Positions 42,504-52,711 are shown, numbered from the stretch's first letter. The stretch is DNA of 64,000 bases from Neoarius graeffei (GCF_027579695.1 NC_083587.1:42946232-43010231), one strand, 5' to 3'. A program made the numbers and translations. Notes: generated by a model not told the origin, from the sequence alone.

Positions 42504-42879
42504 TGAAAGATTAGGTAAGGTTTTGGTGAATTAAATGAAATAGTGTAGTGTAGTAACATACTCCTGTATGTACTGTATGAGCCAAGTTATATCAGTTACA
42601 TATCCTCCTATGTATTTGTTTAGCCAAGAGCAGCAGAGGCAAGCACAAGCAAAGCACACACCACACTCTAAGCAATCAGGTAAGCTGTTTGACACTACAC
42701 CTTACACTGTTACATTCAGGTATTCTTAGATACAATGAAAAATTAGATTATTTATTTTTATTCCACATAAGCAAACAAACATAACTTAATTATGTATTTC
42801 CCTTTTACCTGTGCCCACTACTGCCCCCAGGTGTCCACAACCAAAAACTGTTGGAAATAAACCAAAATACTGAAGACCT

Positions 42880-43777
42880 AGCCTAGTAAACTAGACCCAC
42901 CCGCCTAGCGGCCAAAAATATTTTTGCCTAGCGAGTGGGTCTAGCCTCGCACCATGTAAACAAAAACACTCCGGGCATCAAATCGTGCCCGCCAATCACA
43001 ACGCAAGGTTTTTGTTTGGATTCTTTGGGCGGGCTTTTGCAGGAGTGACGACAAAGCTGCGCGACGCTGGAGAAAGCACAGCAGGAAAGATGGCTACGGC
43101 TAGTGAACAGCGCGTGTTTGACTCCGCTTTGGAATCAGTTTTAGAAGAATTAGACTTGGAGTTTTCGTTGAAACATGAGCAGGAAGAGGCTCTCCGCTCA
43201 TTCCTTTTCAAGAAGGACGTTTTCGCTGTTTTGCCGACCGGCTATGGCAAAAGTCTGATCTACCAGCTGGCTCCGCTCGTAGCCAAAAGGATGGGGCTAG
43301 TTTGTGCAGTACGAAGAATTAATAAACAGCTTTGAAACATTACTTTTTGATTGTTTCTTATTTTCCCGTCATTTTAAATTTAAGGGAAATTATTTCACCA
43401 AACACCACTAAACAAAAACTCTCAAAAACAGTTTAAGCAAACCCTTGAAAAACACTTGGGGAAAAAAAATGAGTGTATGTTATGTATGTGGTACAGACTC
43501 CAAACTTGTGGTTATTATCTCCAAACTTCTTAATATCTAGAACATGTTTATTAATTAATACGCATTTTGAAAAATTATTTATTTCAAGGTCGCCCCCACT
43601 GCTTTCTGTCGCTCTGACTACGTCACAGTCACTGTTGCGCTGATTGGTCAGAGCGTTGGCCTATACGCACAGAGACAGTTTGAAAGACAGCGGTTTGTTC
43701 CTCCTACCCGCTTCGGAAATGTCTACGGATCGAGGCCAGACTAAATATTCACATTTAGTCTGGCTTGCCAGGCTAAC
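42880..43777 (+). mobile_element. TIR element carrying a RecQ-helicase-like exon, copy 1
   Basis: Flanked by GAAGACCT at 42872-42879 and 43778-43785 (8 bp). The ends agcctagtaaactagaccc and gtctggcttgccaggctaac are inverted and partly self-palindromic. It contains a plus-strand ORF (43090-43335) with a helicase Walker A motif. The superfamily is unknown; the 8-bp duplication fits P-like or hAT-like elements. Confidence 0.65.
43090..43335 (+). pseudogene. RecQ-like helicase N-terminal fragment
   Basis: Starts MATASEQRVFDSALESVLEE, then LDLEFSLKHEQEEALRSFLF, then KKDVFAVLPTGYGKSLIYQL and APLVAKRMG. F...LRxxQxEAIxxxLxxxDVxxxLPTGxGKSLxYQxPAL is the start of RecQ-family DEAD-like helicases; LPTGYGKS is the Walker A (motif I) that binds ATP. 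After APLVAKRMG the frame runs into unrelated residues and stops, so motifs II-VI are missing. A homologous N-terminus without Walker A is at 50604-50768 in a similar element. Confidence 0.65.
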
Positions 43778-43999
43778 GAAGACCTGCTATATTATGTAAA
43801 GCAATTAACTAAACAAATAACTAGCAAAAGCGTCATTTTTACTAATTAGAGCAATACAGTTTCAGCGTAGAAGGGCGATTTTTCTCTTGGGTTAGATGTG
43901 TGAAGGGCGCCGTTGCTTACAAGCAAAAAGGTCGATTGGATGATCGAAATGTCCAGGATTTTTGTCAGACACAGGTGGCAACCCTACTGACATCTGTCC

Positions 44000-44180
44000 A
44001 ATGTCTTGTCATGTATTGGGATAAATGTGGTGTCTTGGGTATATGTGTAGCAACAAAATGGGGTTTGTGAGTGTTTGCTTGTTTTGATTGTTTTTTTTTT
44101 CCCATGTCTAACGTTTCATTTTCTGAAGGAAATTTCCCCCATGGGGAACAATAAAGTTTTACTACTACTACTACTACTAT
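44000..44180 (+). repeat. LINE 3' tail remnant
   Basis: Ends gaaatttcccccatggggaa then caataaagttttactactac. This is the familiar 3' end of fish LINEs (aatttcccc..ggggatcaataaagt) with a short tandem tail. No coding part remains. Confidence 0.5.
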
Positions 44181-44500
44181 CTCATCTCATCTCATTATCT
44201 CTAGCCGCTTTATCCTGTTCTACAGGGTCGCAGGCGAGCTGGAGCCTATCCCAGCTGACTACGGGCGAAAGGCGGGGTACACCCTGGACAAGTCGCCAGG
44301 TCATCACAGGGCCGACACATAGACACAGACAACCATTCACACTCACATTCACACCTACGGTCAATTTAGAGTCACCAGTTAACCTAACCTGCATGTCTTT
44401 GGACTGTGGGGGAAACCGGAGCACCCGGAGGAAACCCACGCGGACATGGGGAGAACATGCAAACTCCGCACAGAAAGGCCCTCGCTGGCTGCTGGGCTTG
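44181..44500 (-). mobile_element. SINE family S, minus orientation, head truncated
   Basis: Starts ctcatctcatctc and ends in ggccctcgctggctgctggg. The tRNA-like head is missing and the duplicated block follows directly. Confidence 0.85.
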
Positions 44501-44706
44501 TTTGTGTCCTGCCCTCTTTATGGACAGCACTGCCCATCCGAATCCGGGGAAAGGGCTAGAAAAGGTGTTCCTAAATAATAATAATAATAATAATAATAAA
44601 ACTTTTATTTTGACAAAAGCCCATAAAGTTCCACCCGGAAGTAAAATGAGCTAATTTGCCTAGTGTGGCTCATAAGACGTGCAATGTGTTTACACGTTTC
44701 TGTTTA
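44498..44706 (+). repeat. Duplicated block, copy 2, adjoining the HARBI1-like 5' region
   Basis: Parallels 40900-41115 (tttgtgtcctgccctctttatg, attttgacaaaagcccata, gtaaaatgagctaatttgcc, gtttacacgtttctgttt) and includes an (AAT)n run at 44575-44598. It ends 75 bp before the ATG at 44781, so it probably contributes 5' UTR or promoter sequence. Confidence 0.7.
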
Positions 44707-44780
44707 GTTAAACGTTCGAAGAAGCTTAAAATAGTTTTGCGTTCGTGTGTAACTGGCTGGTGTTTGTATTCCCTGCCAGC

Positions 44781-45513
44781 ATGTCGTACGCCGGGGCGGT
44801 GTGGCTCGCTGTTCAGGAGGATTTGTACAGAGGTGCTGCAGGTTGTGAAGCAACTCCGAAAATCCCTCCCAGCGACAGCAGCACAGACCCCAGCAGCACA
44901 CACCCAGTCAGTCGGCTGGACATTTTCGATGACTACTTTTTGTCCCAGTGTTTTCATTTCACTCGCCAGTGTCTGACTTTTATCGTGGACTGCATTAAAG
45001 CGCGCATGAAAAAGGACGTGTTCAGACCCAGGAGCGACGCCGCTTCGGTTGAAGCAATGACACTTGCGGCGCTGTATTTTTACGCACACGGTTTTCTCCC
45101 CAGGAAAATCACAGACGCGTTGGGATTAGAGCATGCAACCGCCAGTGACGCTGTTAACGCCGTATCCAAGGTCTTGGAGGACATGCGTCCGGACTTCATC
45201 ACCTTCCCTGGCACTTATGATGACCGCATGGGCGTCGCGCAGGGATTTAAACATATAAGTGGCATTCCAAACGTGGTGGGGGTGTTGGACTGGCTGCATG
45301 TCCATGTGAACCCTTCTCCAGCTGAACAGAGTCTTTTCCTTAACAGCAGGGGTTACCATTCAGTAATGGTGCAGGTTATCAGTGATGTGGATGGAAATCT
45401 GCTTGGTGTGGAGCAGTGCTGTCCTGGAGGGACTCGGGAACAGGCTGTTTGGGAAAGCTCAGCTATTTATCAAGAGTTTAACAGGCTTCAGCATGGGCAG
45501 ACCTGGGTCCTGG
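44781..45513 (+). CDS. HARBI1-like gene (domesticated Harbinger nuclease), exon 1
   Basis: The chosen start is MSYAGAVWLAVQEDLYRGAA at 44781; an upstream in-frame segment has only a GTG. The exon encodes 244 residues to a G|GTGAGC donor. Features: a Ser/Pro-rich N-terminus, a helical segment (FLSQCFHFTRQCLTFIVDCI), then SVEAMTLAALYFYAHGFLPR, KITDALGLEHATASDAVNAV (helix-turn-helix-like) and IPNVVGVLDWLHVHVNPSPA. The last aligns with the first catalytic Asp region of PIF/Harbinger DDE nucleases (GVxDCTH). It is followed by RGYHSVMVQVISDVDGNLLG and GSxxWxxS. HARBI1 proteins derive from Harbinger transposases and act as DNA-binding, presumed nuclease-like factors. The frame is open and long, unlike the decayed transposons around it. 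Confidence 0.8.
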
Positions 45514-46247
45514 GTGAGCAGAGATTAACTCCGTACACAAATTTGTCCATGAAAGGTGTTGCCTGATGTATGGAATCAATTTTGTGCCAAAATGTTCATA
45601 CAACACTTTTGAAATATCAAACAAAAACGACAAATCAAAATACAAAAAAAAGTCACTTTTTTTTTTTAGACTGGCAAACAAATTATTCGTGTAATCGTGC
45701 AAAATATCAGTCTATTACTCTTCAGAAACCTTTTATTTTTGTTCAGTCTTTGATTTGATTGATTTGATTTTATTTGGCAATATAAATATATATGATAAAA
45801 ACATACATGTACATATCGCCGAGGATGACACAAAAAGCATTAAAATACACTTATTTCCATTGTGGTCCTCAAGATGACAAGATGGTTGTGGCAAACTTGG
45901 CACGTAAAAATAATAAATTTGACAACGTAAATATTTAAGTTATAAACATACTATGATTAAACTAATTTATCACTAGAAACAAAAATTATATTTAAAAAAA
46001 CATAATTAAAATTAACATAGTAGATACTCGTAAAATAATAAGTATTAACCATTGTAAAAAATAAAAATTACTGTACAATTTTGACACCTAATACATAACT
46101 AATAATAACTCATCTCATCTCATTATCTCTAGCCGCTTTATCCTTCTACAGGGTCGCAGGCAAGCTGGAGCCTATCCCAGCTGACTACGGGTGAAAGGCG
46201 GGGTACACCCTGGACAAGTCGCCAGGTCATCACAGGGCTGACACATA

Positions 46248-47504
46248 TGCCGCTTTTCCACTACAAACGCGGCTGAGCCGTGCCGAGTCGAGCTGAGTCG
46301 GGCTGAGCGGGGCTATTGAAGTTGCATTTCGACTACAACCGCGCTGAACCGTGCTGGCTGGAAGTGGGTGGACACATTGGGTGGAGTTAGCGAAAGTGGG
46401 TGGACGTCACGTGATGTCGTTAAGCAGCGCAAACAGTGACATCAGTGACAGTGGCGGAACAAGTCAGAGCCGAGCCGGGCCGGGGGCGGGGCAAATGACC
46501 GGGCATTTTATTAAAGCTTATCATAACATCATTTTAGGCTACAAAATGTCCGCAACTGCAGTGTTTACCAATTTCAACACTACCAGGTGCAACTATGTTA
46601 TTTAGTACATCAAGTCCTTCAAACGAACATGTAACTCAGAAACAAAAAACATTAGGATACTGTACATGGCTCATAATAAAACATCAATAGCCTATACTGC
46701 GCACATTATTTGAAGGGCATACGAATGAGCGCTCAGAGTGGTGACAGGAAGAGTCAGAAATAAAAGGAGGGCGGTGCAAACCTCACTGAATGCACTGTGT
46801 TTACCAATTTCAACACTACGGGGTGCAACTATGTTATTTTGTACATTAAGTCCTTCAAACGAACATGTAACTCAAACAAAAAAACATTCGGACATACTGT
46901 ACATGGCTCATAATAAAACATCAATAGCCTACTGCGCGCATTATTTGAAGGGCATACGACGAGCCTTGCGCTCCGCGAACTCGTCCACGATGCTCTGTAT
47001 GTCACTGATTCAGTGAGCTTTTAAGCGGTAGTCTCACGACCCGAAAAGTAAACAATAAACATGGAGGACATGGAGTCGTTAGTGTTGCTGGTCTTGGTGC
47101 TGTGGCTTGTTGTCACCGACAACGTGGACAGATACTGGCAAGAGCGTATAGATGAGGCGAGGCGCATAAGGCTTCAGAAATTCTCGTAATTCATAATTAT
47201 TCTCCTTCCGGGTTTGCAGTGTTTACAGATCCCAGCGCGCTCGCGGGGCGTGTGTGAGCATGTGAGGACACTCCTCCTCACCAATCAGTGCACAGGGGAG
47301 TGTCTGCTCACGCCCCCAACCTCAGTCAGCACGGTTTGGCTCGCTTCAGCCCCACTCCAAAACGGTGCGAGTTTTAGGGGCTAAGCGGGGCTGAAACGAG
47401 CTGAGTCGTGCCGGTTTTTGGTAGTCGAAACGCGAGCCGTGTCGGGCTGAAGTGAGCTGAAGCGAGCTGAAGTGAGCTGAAAAAGGGTAGTGGAAAAGGG
47501 CCAA
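46248..47504. mobile_element. TA-flanked non-autonomous element (family X), copy 2, with internal duplication
   Basis: The ends tgccgcttttccactac and gtagtggaaaagggccaa are inverted. It is oriented opposite to copy 1 (12543-13223) and is 576 bp longer. The extra segment (about 46449-47019) is absent from copy 1 and contains a block repeated in tandem (gtgtttaccaatttcaacac at 46561 and 46796, period about 235 bp). The micro-ORF of copy 1 is retained at 47061-47189. Confidence 0.78.
47061..47189 (+). CDS. Conserved 42-aa micro-ORF in family X element, copy 2
   Basis: Reads MEDMESLVLLVLVLWLVVTD, NVDRYWQERIDEARRIRLQK, FS, then TAA. It differs from copy 1 at two adjacent residues only, although the surrounding element differs more in structure. 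See 12843-12971. Confidence 0.35.
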   Translation: MEDMESLVLLVLVLWLVVTDNVDRYWQERIDEARRIRLQKFS

Positions 47505-47785
47505 TAGACACAGACAACCATTCACACTCACATTCACACCTACGGTCAATTTAGAGTCACCAGTTAACCTAACCTGCATGTCTTTGGACTGTGGGGGAAA
47601 CCGGAGCACCCGGAGGAAACCCACACGGACACGGGGAGAACATGCAAACTCCACACAGAAAGGCCCTCGCCGGCCCCGGGGCTCGAACCCAGGACCTTCT
47701 TGCTGTGAGGCGACAGCGCTAACCACTACACCACCGTGCCGCCTACTAATAATAACTAAAATCGTTATTTTCTTCATTCATTATT

Positions 47786-48232
47786 TTAGCCATTAGGTGT
47801 TCCTTTACACATTTTTTGAAAGTAAACTTTGAATCTATGTCTTACTTCGATTGGCAATCCATTCCAGCATTTAACACCACAAAATAAAAAAGAATTCTTT
47901 CCAAACCCATTCACCCTAGGGACAAAAAAAGCTGATTGACTCTGTCTTGTATTATGTGTTTGTGCTGCACTATGAAATTGACCTTTCAGGTATGAAGGAG
48001 CATTTCCACGCTTAATGTTAAACATGTGATTTAGTTGGAGTTGCTCAACTCTATACTGTACAGGCAGCAAACCAACTTTGGAGAACTCTGCTACACCAAT
48101 GTGTGCTCTGGGAGAGAGGTCTAATATGAACCTTATCACCTTATTTTGGGCAACTTGTAACCTTAACTTGCTCTTCTTAGTCAGGCCATTGTACCAAGAA
48201 GAGCAAGCATAGTCAAAATGACACTGGACCAA
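47786..48232 (-). pseudogene. LINE reverse transcriptase C-terminal fragment
   Basis: The minus-strand frame reads MVQCHFDYACSSWYNGLTKK, SKLRLQVAQNKVIRFILDLS, PRAHIGVAEFSKVGLLPVQY, RVEQLQLNHMFNIKRGNAPS then YLKGQFHSAAQTHNTRQSQS. The pattern LxYCxxxWxxxxKxxxxxLQxxQNKxxRxIL...LPVxxRxxxxxxxxxFKxxxxxAPxYL...HxYNTR is typical of jockey/CR1-like LINE C-termini. The frame is open for 148 codons; the upstream RT core is missing. Confidence 0.7.
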
Positions 48233-48588
48233 GGCAGATACAATTAGCTTCCTGGTTTCAGATTAAAATTTCGACAGTTCCGGTATAAAAATTTTATTTT
48301 GGCAGAAGTCTTTGAGATCACTCTCTTCGCAATTAATTCGCCAGAGAGAGATTGATCCAGATTTACACCAAGATATGTAACTGACTGCCTTGGTCCAATG
48401 TCAGTCCCACCACAAGAAACATGTATACTTTCTCAGTTTTGTTTGACGTAATTTATTTTGGTTGCGATTCCAGCTTTCTTGATTGCGCTCCCTGACTTTT
48501 TGCTTGCAGTTTTGGCACAAACTTCGTGTGGGTGGGCTGTCCAGTTAAACGCAGCACATGAATGAGGCATCTTTATTCTCGGCTACTG

Positions 48589-49264
48589 TCTAGACGCTAT
48601 ACCAGAGACGGTTGAAGAATCTCCACTTTGCCCCATCCAATATGGCGGCGAGGATGACGTATGATTCTATGCAGAATGTGGCGTCTATGTTTATATGTCT
48701 ATGACTTTTTGCTTGCAGTTTTGGCACAAACTTCCCGTGTGGGTGGGCTGTCCAGGAATGCATTCCCATTGGCTAACTTGTGTTTGACTGACAGCTACGC
48801 TCAGCCATTCCCTACTCGGATTCTGGCGGACTGTTTGACGAGTGACCGATCCATTGACGGTAAACAAGGATCGAGTGGACTTCAGTGGCAACTATGATAT
48901 TGAATTTACACTTTGTTGAATTAATTCAATATCATAGTCGCCACTGAAGTCCACTCGATCCTTGTTTACCGTCAATGGATCGGTCACTCGTCAAACAGTC
49001 CGCCAGAATCCGAGTAGGAAATGGTCGCAACAGCCTCCGGGGGAATGGCTGAGCGTAGCTGTCAGTCAAACCCAAGTTAGCCAATGGGAATGCATTCCTG
49101 GACAGCCCACCCACACGTGAAGTTTGTGCCAAAACTGCAAGCAAAAAGTCATAGACACATAAACATAGATGCCACATTCTGCATAGAATCATACGTCATC
49201 CTCGCCGCCATATTGGATGGGGCAAAGTGGAGATTCTTCAACCGTCTCTGGTATAGCGTCTAGA
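48589..49264. repeat. Large palindrome 1
   Basis: The arms 48589-48908 and 48918-49264 are inverted copies around gaatttacactttgttgaat. The right arm has about 23 extra bases (ccggaggctgttgcgaccat region, near 49022-49045). The outer ends are tctagacgctataccagaga and its complement. The same sequence occurs as palindrome 2 at 53445-54008. Confidence 0.85.
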
Positions 49265-49557
49265 CCAGACGTGTTCAGCTGAAACAGTGCCGCAACTTTT
49301 GAGGCGAGGGAATCCACCTCAGTATCTTCCCCGAATGGGTGGCACATGAATGTAGCTAGTGGCTCGAGCAAAGCAAAGTCTTGAATTCGCTTCTCATACT
49401 CTGACTGGAGAATTTCAATCTGCTCAGTGTAGCGCGCACTGTTAAATTGCGCAAACACCCTCCCTTGCATCTCCAGCTCCGAGGCGAGGTTTCGGAAGTT
49501 TCCTAAATCACGGCGCTGGATCTTTGAAACCAGCAGTTTCATTTTACTGGTTGTCAT
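49189..49557 (-). pseudogene. hAT transposase-like fragment (GTF2IRD2/ZBED-type)
   Basis: The minus-strand ORF starts MTTSKMKLLVSKIQRRDLGN then FRNLASELEMQGRVFAQFNS, ARYTEQIEILQSEYEKRIQD, FALLEPLATFMCHPFGEDTE. The pattern LxxxLxxRQxxxFPxLxxxxxxxxxxYxxxIxxLxxEFxxRFxDFxxLExxxxLxxxPFxxD is the middle of hAT-derived proteins such as GTF2IRD2-like and SCAND3-like transposases. The last 26 residues come from the palindrome sequence (IPETVEESPLCPIQYGGEDD), which may be real transposase coding sequence duplicated in the palindromes. Confidence 0.55.
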
Positions 49558-49658
49558 GGTAACCTAATGTAACATTTTTTTTGACGCAGCACTTGGCTGA
49601 CATTTCGCTTCAGGGGAAAAAGCGAATTTGTTTACATGTAAAAATGACCACGACGTGT

Positions 49659-49695
<37 letters not shown>

Positions 49696-49798
49696 CATAA
49701 CAAATATATTAATATTTACATATCAATCATGAGATCTACCATCCCTGCCTTCGAGATCGACCGGTCGATCGCGATCAACGTAGTGGGCACCCAGGGTC

Positions 49799-50292
49799 TA
49801 GACAGTAGCCGAGAATAAAGATGCCTCATTCATGTGCTGCGTTTAACTGTACCAACAGGTTTACCATCCAAACGAGATCACATGGGATTACCTTTCACAG
49901 GTGAGACTGGAAAAATACTTTTCAATACTGTTCCTTCAGTCTTCAGTTTCCCAGCTCATCTCCACCGGGTAGGTGTATAGTTATAAGCAGTGAGAATTAG
50001 ATAATACAGTGCCACACTACGATGAACGTTTTTGAACGCATGATGAATGTTTTTAACCTTTCTGAATGTGAAGGAATCCGTGATGTATTTTGTTTTGGTA
50101 TGACGTTAGAACCTGGCTGAACTCAGTTTGGTGGTCATTCAGCTCACTTTATTCAACGAGAGTAGGTCTGTCAGGGTTCGTACGGTCATGAAAAGCCTGG
50201 AAAAGTTTTGGAATTTTAAAATTAAATTTCCAGGCCCTGGAAAAGTTATGGAAAAAAGTATTTTGTTCAGAAGTTTTGGAAAAGTCATGGAA
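49799..50292. repeat. Left member of a 0.5-kb inverted repeat pair (with 52956-53450)
   Basis: From ctagacagtagccgagaata to gttttggaaaagtcatggaa, matched inverted by 52956-53450. Each member contains a THAP-type first exon near its outer end and a gtacggtcatgaaaa / ccaggccctggaaaagt block toward the centre. Confidence 0.8.
49822..49901 (+). pseudogene. THAP-domain first exon (left copy)
   Basis: Encodes MPHSCAAFNCTNRFTIQTRS then HGITFHR, ending at CAG|GTGAGA. MPxxCAAxxCxNR...GITFHRFP is the THAP domain N-terminus with its first Cys pair. The inverted copy on the minus strand (53342-53421) has two residue changes (Q for H3, V for I). The rest of the domain and any transposase core are absent. 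Confidence 0.65.
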
Positions 50293-50352
50293 ATGCGATT
50301 CCAGCTTTCTCGTTTGCGCTCCCTGACTTTTTGCCATAGACATACATAGATG

Positions 50353-50932
50353 CTAGCCTGGGCCCGCCCATCCTAAGTGTGACGCAACACGAGGGCCTGT
50401 TGCGAGCTTAGTCTGGCAAGGCAAGCTATCTCCAGCTCTTCCAAGCTCCCGAAAAATCGGGAGCCAATCAACTTTGAGCATCTCCAATGGCCCTGGGTAG
50501 AGGCGTGTTCAAGGCAGTGACGTAGTAGAACTGCGACCGGAAGCCATAGATTGTTTACAGAATCTATGCCGGAAGCGCTTCATTCACTAGAAACATTACG
50601 AACATGGAGCAGCGGCAAGCCTTTGACACAGCGGTAGATGCTGTATTGAAAGCATTCAACGGGAAGTTCTCATTGAAAACGGAGCAAAGAGCAGCCCTGG
50701 AGGTATTTATCATCTTCCTGTTACTCAAGCAGTTTCCGTCGTGTCACATACGTCAGAGGAAAGAGTGATGTGATTGGTTTAAGCTTCGTCACAGCCTTTT
50801 CTGGCTTCGACCAGTAGCAAACTGAGGCATTTCAGGGAGGCGGGTCAACCACGCACTTTGGGAAACGGTTGGGCTTAATATTTTTGCCAGAGCAAATGCT
50901 CACAGAGCTTTGAAGTCGCGTTAGCCAGACTA
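50353..50932 (+). mobile_element. TIR element carrying a RecQ-like exon, copy 2
   Basis: Flanked by CATAGATG (50345-50352) and CATAGACG (50933-50940), an 8-bp duplication with one mismatch. The left end ctagcctgggcccgcc and right end ttagccagacta share the TAGCC...GGCTA type of copy 1. The ORF at 50604 is homologous to the copy 1 exon. Removing the element restores continuity of the surrounding tctatg-rich sequence. Confidence 0.6.
50604..50768 (+). pseudogene. RecQ-like N-terminal fragment, truncated before Walker A
   Basis: MEQRQAFDTAVDAVLKAFNG then KFSLKTEQRAALEVF aligns with copy 1 (EQRVFDSALESVLEELDLEF, SLKHEQEEALRSF). After that the frame diverges and stops; the LPTGYGKS motif is missing. 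Shared residues show two diverged copies of the same transposon gene. Confidence 0.55.
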
Positions 50933-50940
50933 CATAGACG

Positions 50941-52330
50941 CTGCATTGAGCTGGTGGCCCCGTTGCTGGGATACGTCAGTGTGTCCGCCATATTGGATGT
51001 GGCAAATCTTCCCCGTAAACCGATGCAAGTAAATGGACTGAACTTCATAAAGCCCCTTTCTACAATAATATTTAACTCGATGCCTTTTATTCACCCATTA
51101 AGACACACACACACTTGGGAAACAAACAGGCATCAAAACACAACTTTTAATGTGATGGTTATAAATAGTGTGCGAAGTACACTGCAAACTAGCGACAGAT
51201 CCGTGATAGATAGCTCAGGTAAGCTAATCAGTCAGCATACCGTAGCAAGCTACCAAAACCTGAGGCCACAATAACCAACCTACAAGACTGAATATGATAA
51301 ATGATGGAAATGGTGGAAAAACTGGAAATAGTGAATGAAAAAAAATTTACTGTTTTATTTACTGAGTCACCACACAGACAGGGTTCTTACACTTTTTCAC
51401 CAGTTTTTTTCCATGACTTTTCCAAAACCTTTTACTGAATTTCCATGACCATCACTGGTTCATCACTGCTCATCGCATTTATAGCACAGCCCCCAACACT
51501 AGTTTATAATAGCAGCCCCCCTCATACACAATCGCATCATACACATACCTATTTCACATCACCATTCACAACACTGTTGCCCCCTTTCTTCACACACAGA
51601 CAACTACAGTACTGTACCTCATGCCCCTTCACATCACACATGCAAGTACACACCCACAGTCCATGTTTCCCCAAATATCCAGTCCATCTGTCCTAAACCC
51701 ATAGCCCATGCTCTCAGCAACCCACCCCCTGCCCAGGCCCAAGCCCATAACTTTGTAATTTGTGCATTATAAGCATTTTGGTACTTTGGCACTATGACCC
51801 CACCCCCCCACCCCCATATGCACACAGGCAGACTACTGAAATTTACAGGTGCTTTCACAATAGGCCTATATTGTAATTTAACCATTGCCTAAATGATATC
51901 GTAAATGCGGAAATGAAGAGTTACAATTTGAAGACAACATTGAATGTCTATTTATTTCTGTGTTCAATCAGTTTAATCAACAACATTTACATCCAAATCC
52001 AGCAAGGTCCCCAGGGCCCTACACTGAATATTAAGCATCGCCTAAATGGCATCATAAAAAAATGAAAATAGAGGGTGAAAATCTGAAAAAGTGGAATGTC
52101 TATTTCCATCCCTTTCCTATAAATTTAAGCAAAATAAAATCAATTGTGACATCCAAATTCAGAGAATACACAAGATTAAGAAATGGCTAGGCTAATATGG
52201 CTTCACCTATTACAAATTAAGTCTTCATCCTTTAAAACGCAAAACTCTCAAGAGAGTCATAAAACTGAGGATATTATCCAATCCAATATCTTATTTACCA
52301 TCTGTACACGCAAAAAAAAAATCAAACGAG
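50941..52330. other. Interior of the composite, AT-rich, no gene recognised
   Basis: Contains a second ccatgacttttccaaaacct block (51409-51450), CA-rich and CCC-rich stretches (51090-51115, 51800-51825) and no supported coding region. Confidence 0.4.
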
Positions 52331-52350
52331 AGCTCCAGGGCTCCAGCATC

Positions 52351-52655
52351 GTAATTCGCCCCGAGGCGAGCCGCGGCGCTCCGCTTAGGTTTCGTTTCTA
52401 TCCCGGGCTCCAGCCCGACTTTGGACGCCCGTAGCTCGGGCAGGTGAGGTCCCAGCCGCCCCACACTTGGCAGCCAGAGACCTCTGCCCTCCCCCCAAAG
52501 AACCAGCGCGGGCAAGGCGCGCTAGCCCTGCGCCTCGGGACGTAATTCGCCGCGGCGCTCTGCTTAGGTTTCGTTTCTATCCCGGGCTCCTGCCCGACTT
52601 TGGACGCTCGTAGCTCGGGCAGAGGAGGTCCCAGCATCCCCAAACTTGACGCACC
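52351..52655. repeat. Direct tandem duplication, about 190-bp spacing
   Basis: The block cgtaattcgcc...gcggcgctc, gcttaggtttcgtttctatc, ccgactttggacg and gtagctcgggcag appears at 52351-52443 and again at 52541-52622, in the same orientation. It is GC-rich against an AT-rich background. Both frames stay partly open by chance; no product was recognised. Confidence 0.7.
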
Positions 52656-52711
52656 ACGCCTAGCACGCTACAACTACTAGCACGTCGCACGTTACGAGGA
52701 GGGTGTGGCCA

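Larger units (their letters stand above)
41823..43987 (+). mobile_element. hAT transposon remnant with 8-bp target duplication
   Basis: Flanked by TGACATCT at 41815-41822 and 43988-43995. The ends agtgttgccacctgtc and gacacaggtggcaaccctac are inverted. A hAT-type transposase C-terminus survives at 42367-42503. A second, RecQ-like element (42880-43777) is inserted in its right half. The left part has repeated tgtcccgg motifs and repeated cgtcgctgtatacgtca units at 42030-42095. Confidence 0.78.
46111..47744 (-). mobile_element. SINE family S, minus orientation, split by a family X element
   Basis: Target duplication actaataataact at 46098-46110 and 47745-47757. The SINE halves are 46111-46247 and 47505-47744. 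They rejoin at gctgacacaTAgacacag after removal of the insert, with TA at each junction. Confidence 0.92.
45751..48425 (-). mobile_element. LINE, minus orientation, 5' truncated, with nested SINE
   Basis: The 3' end is at the left, with a ttgatttgattgatttgatt-type tail (45750-45770). The coding remnant is at 47786-48232. A SINE with a family X element is inserted in the 3' UTR (46111-47744). The flanking composite arm resumes at about 48430 where it left off at about 45750, so this is a later insertion. Confidence 0.6.

Noticed and set aside
48661-49192. Symmetric ORFs MILCRMWRLCLYVYDFLLAV on both strands (also 53517-54036)
   Set aside because: They reflect the palindrome read from both sides; no family match, and they terminate at the palindrome centre.
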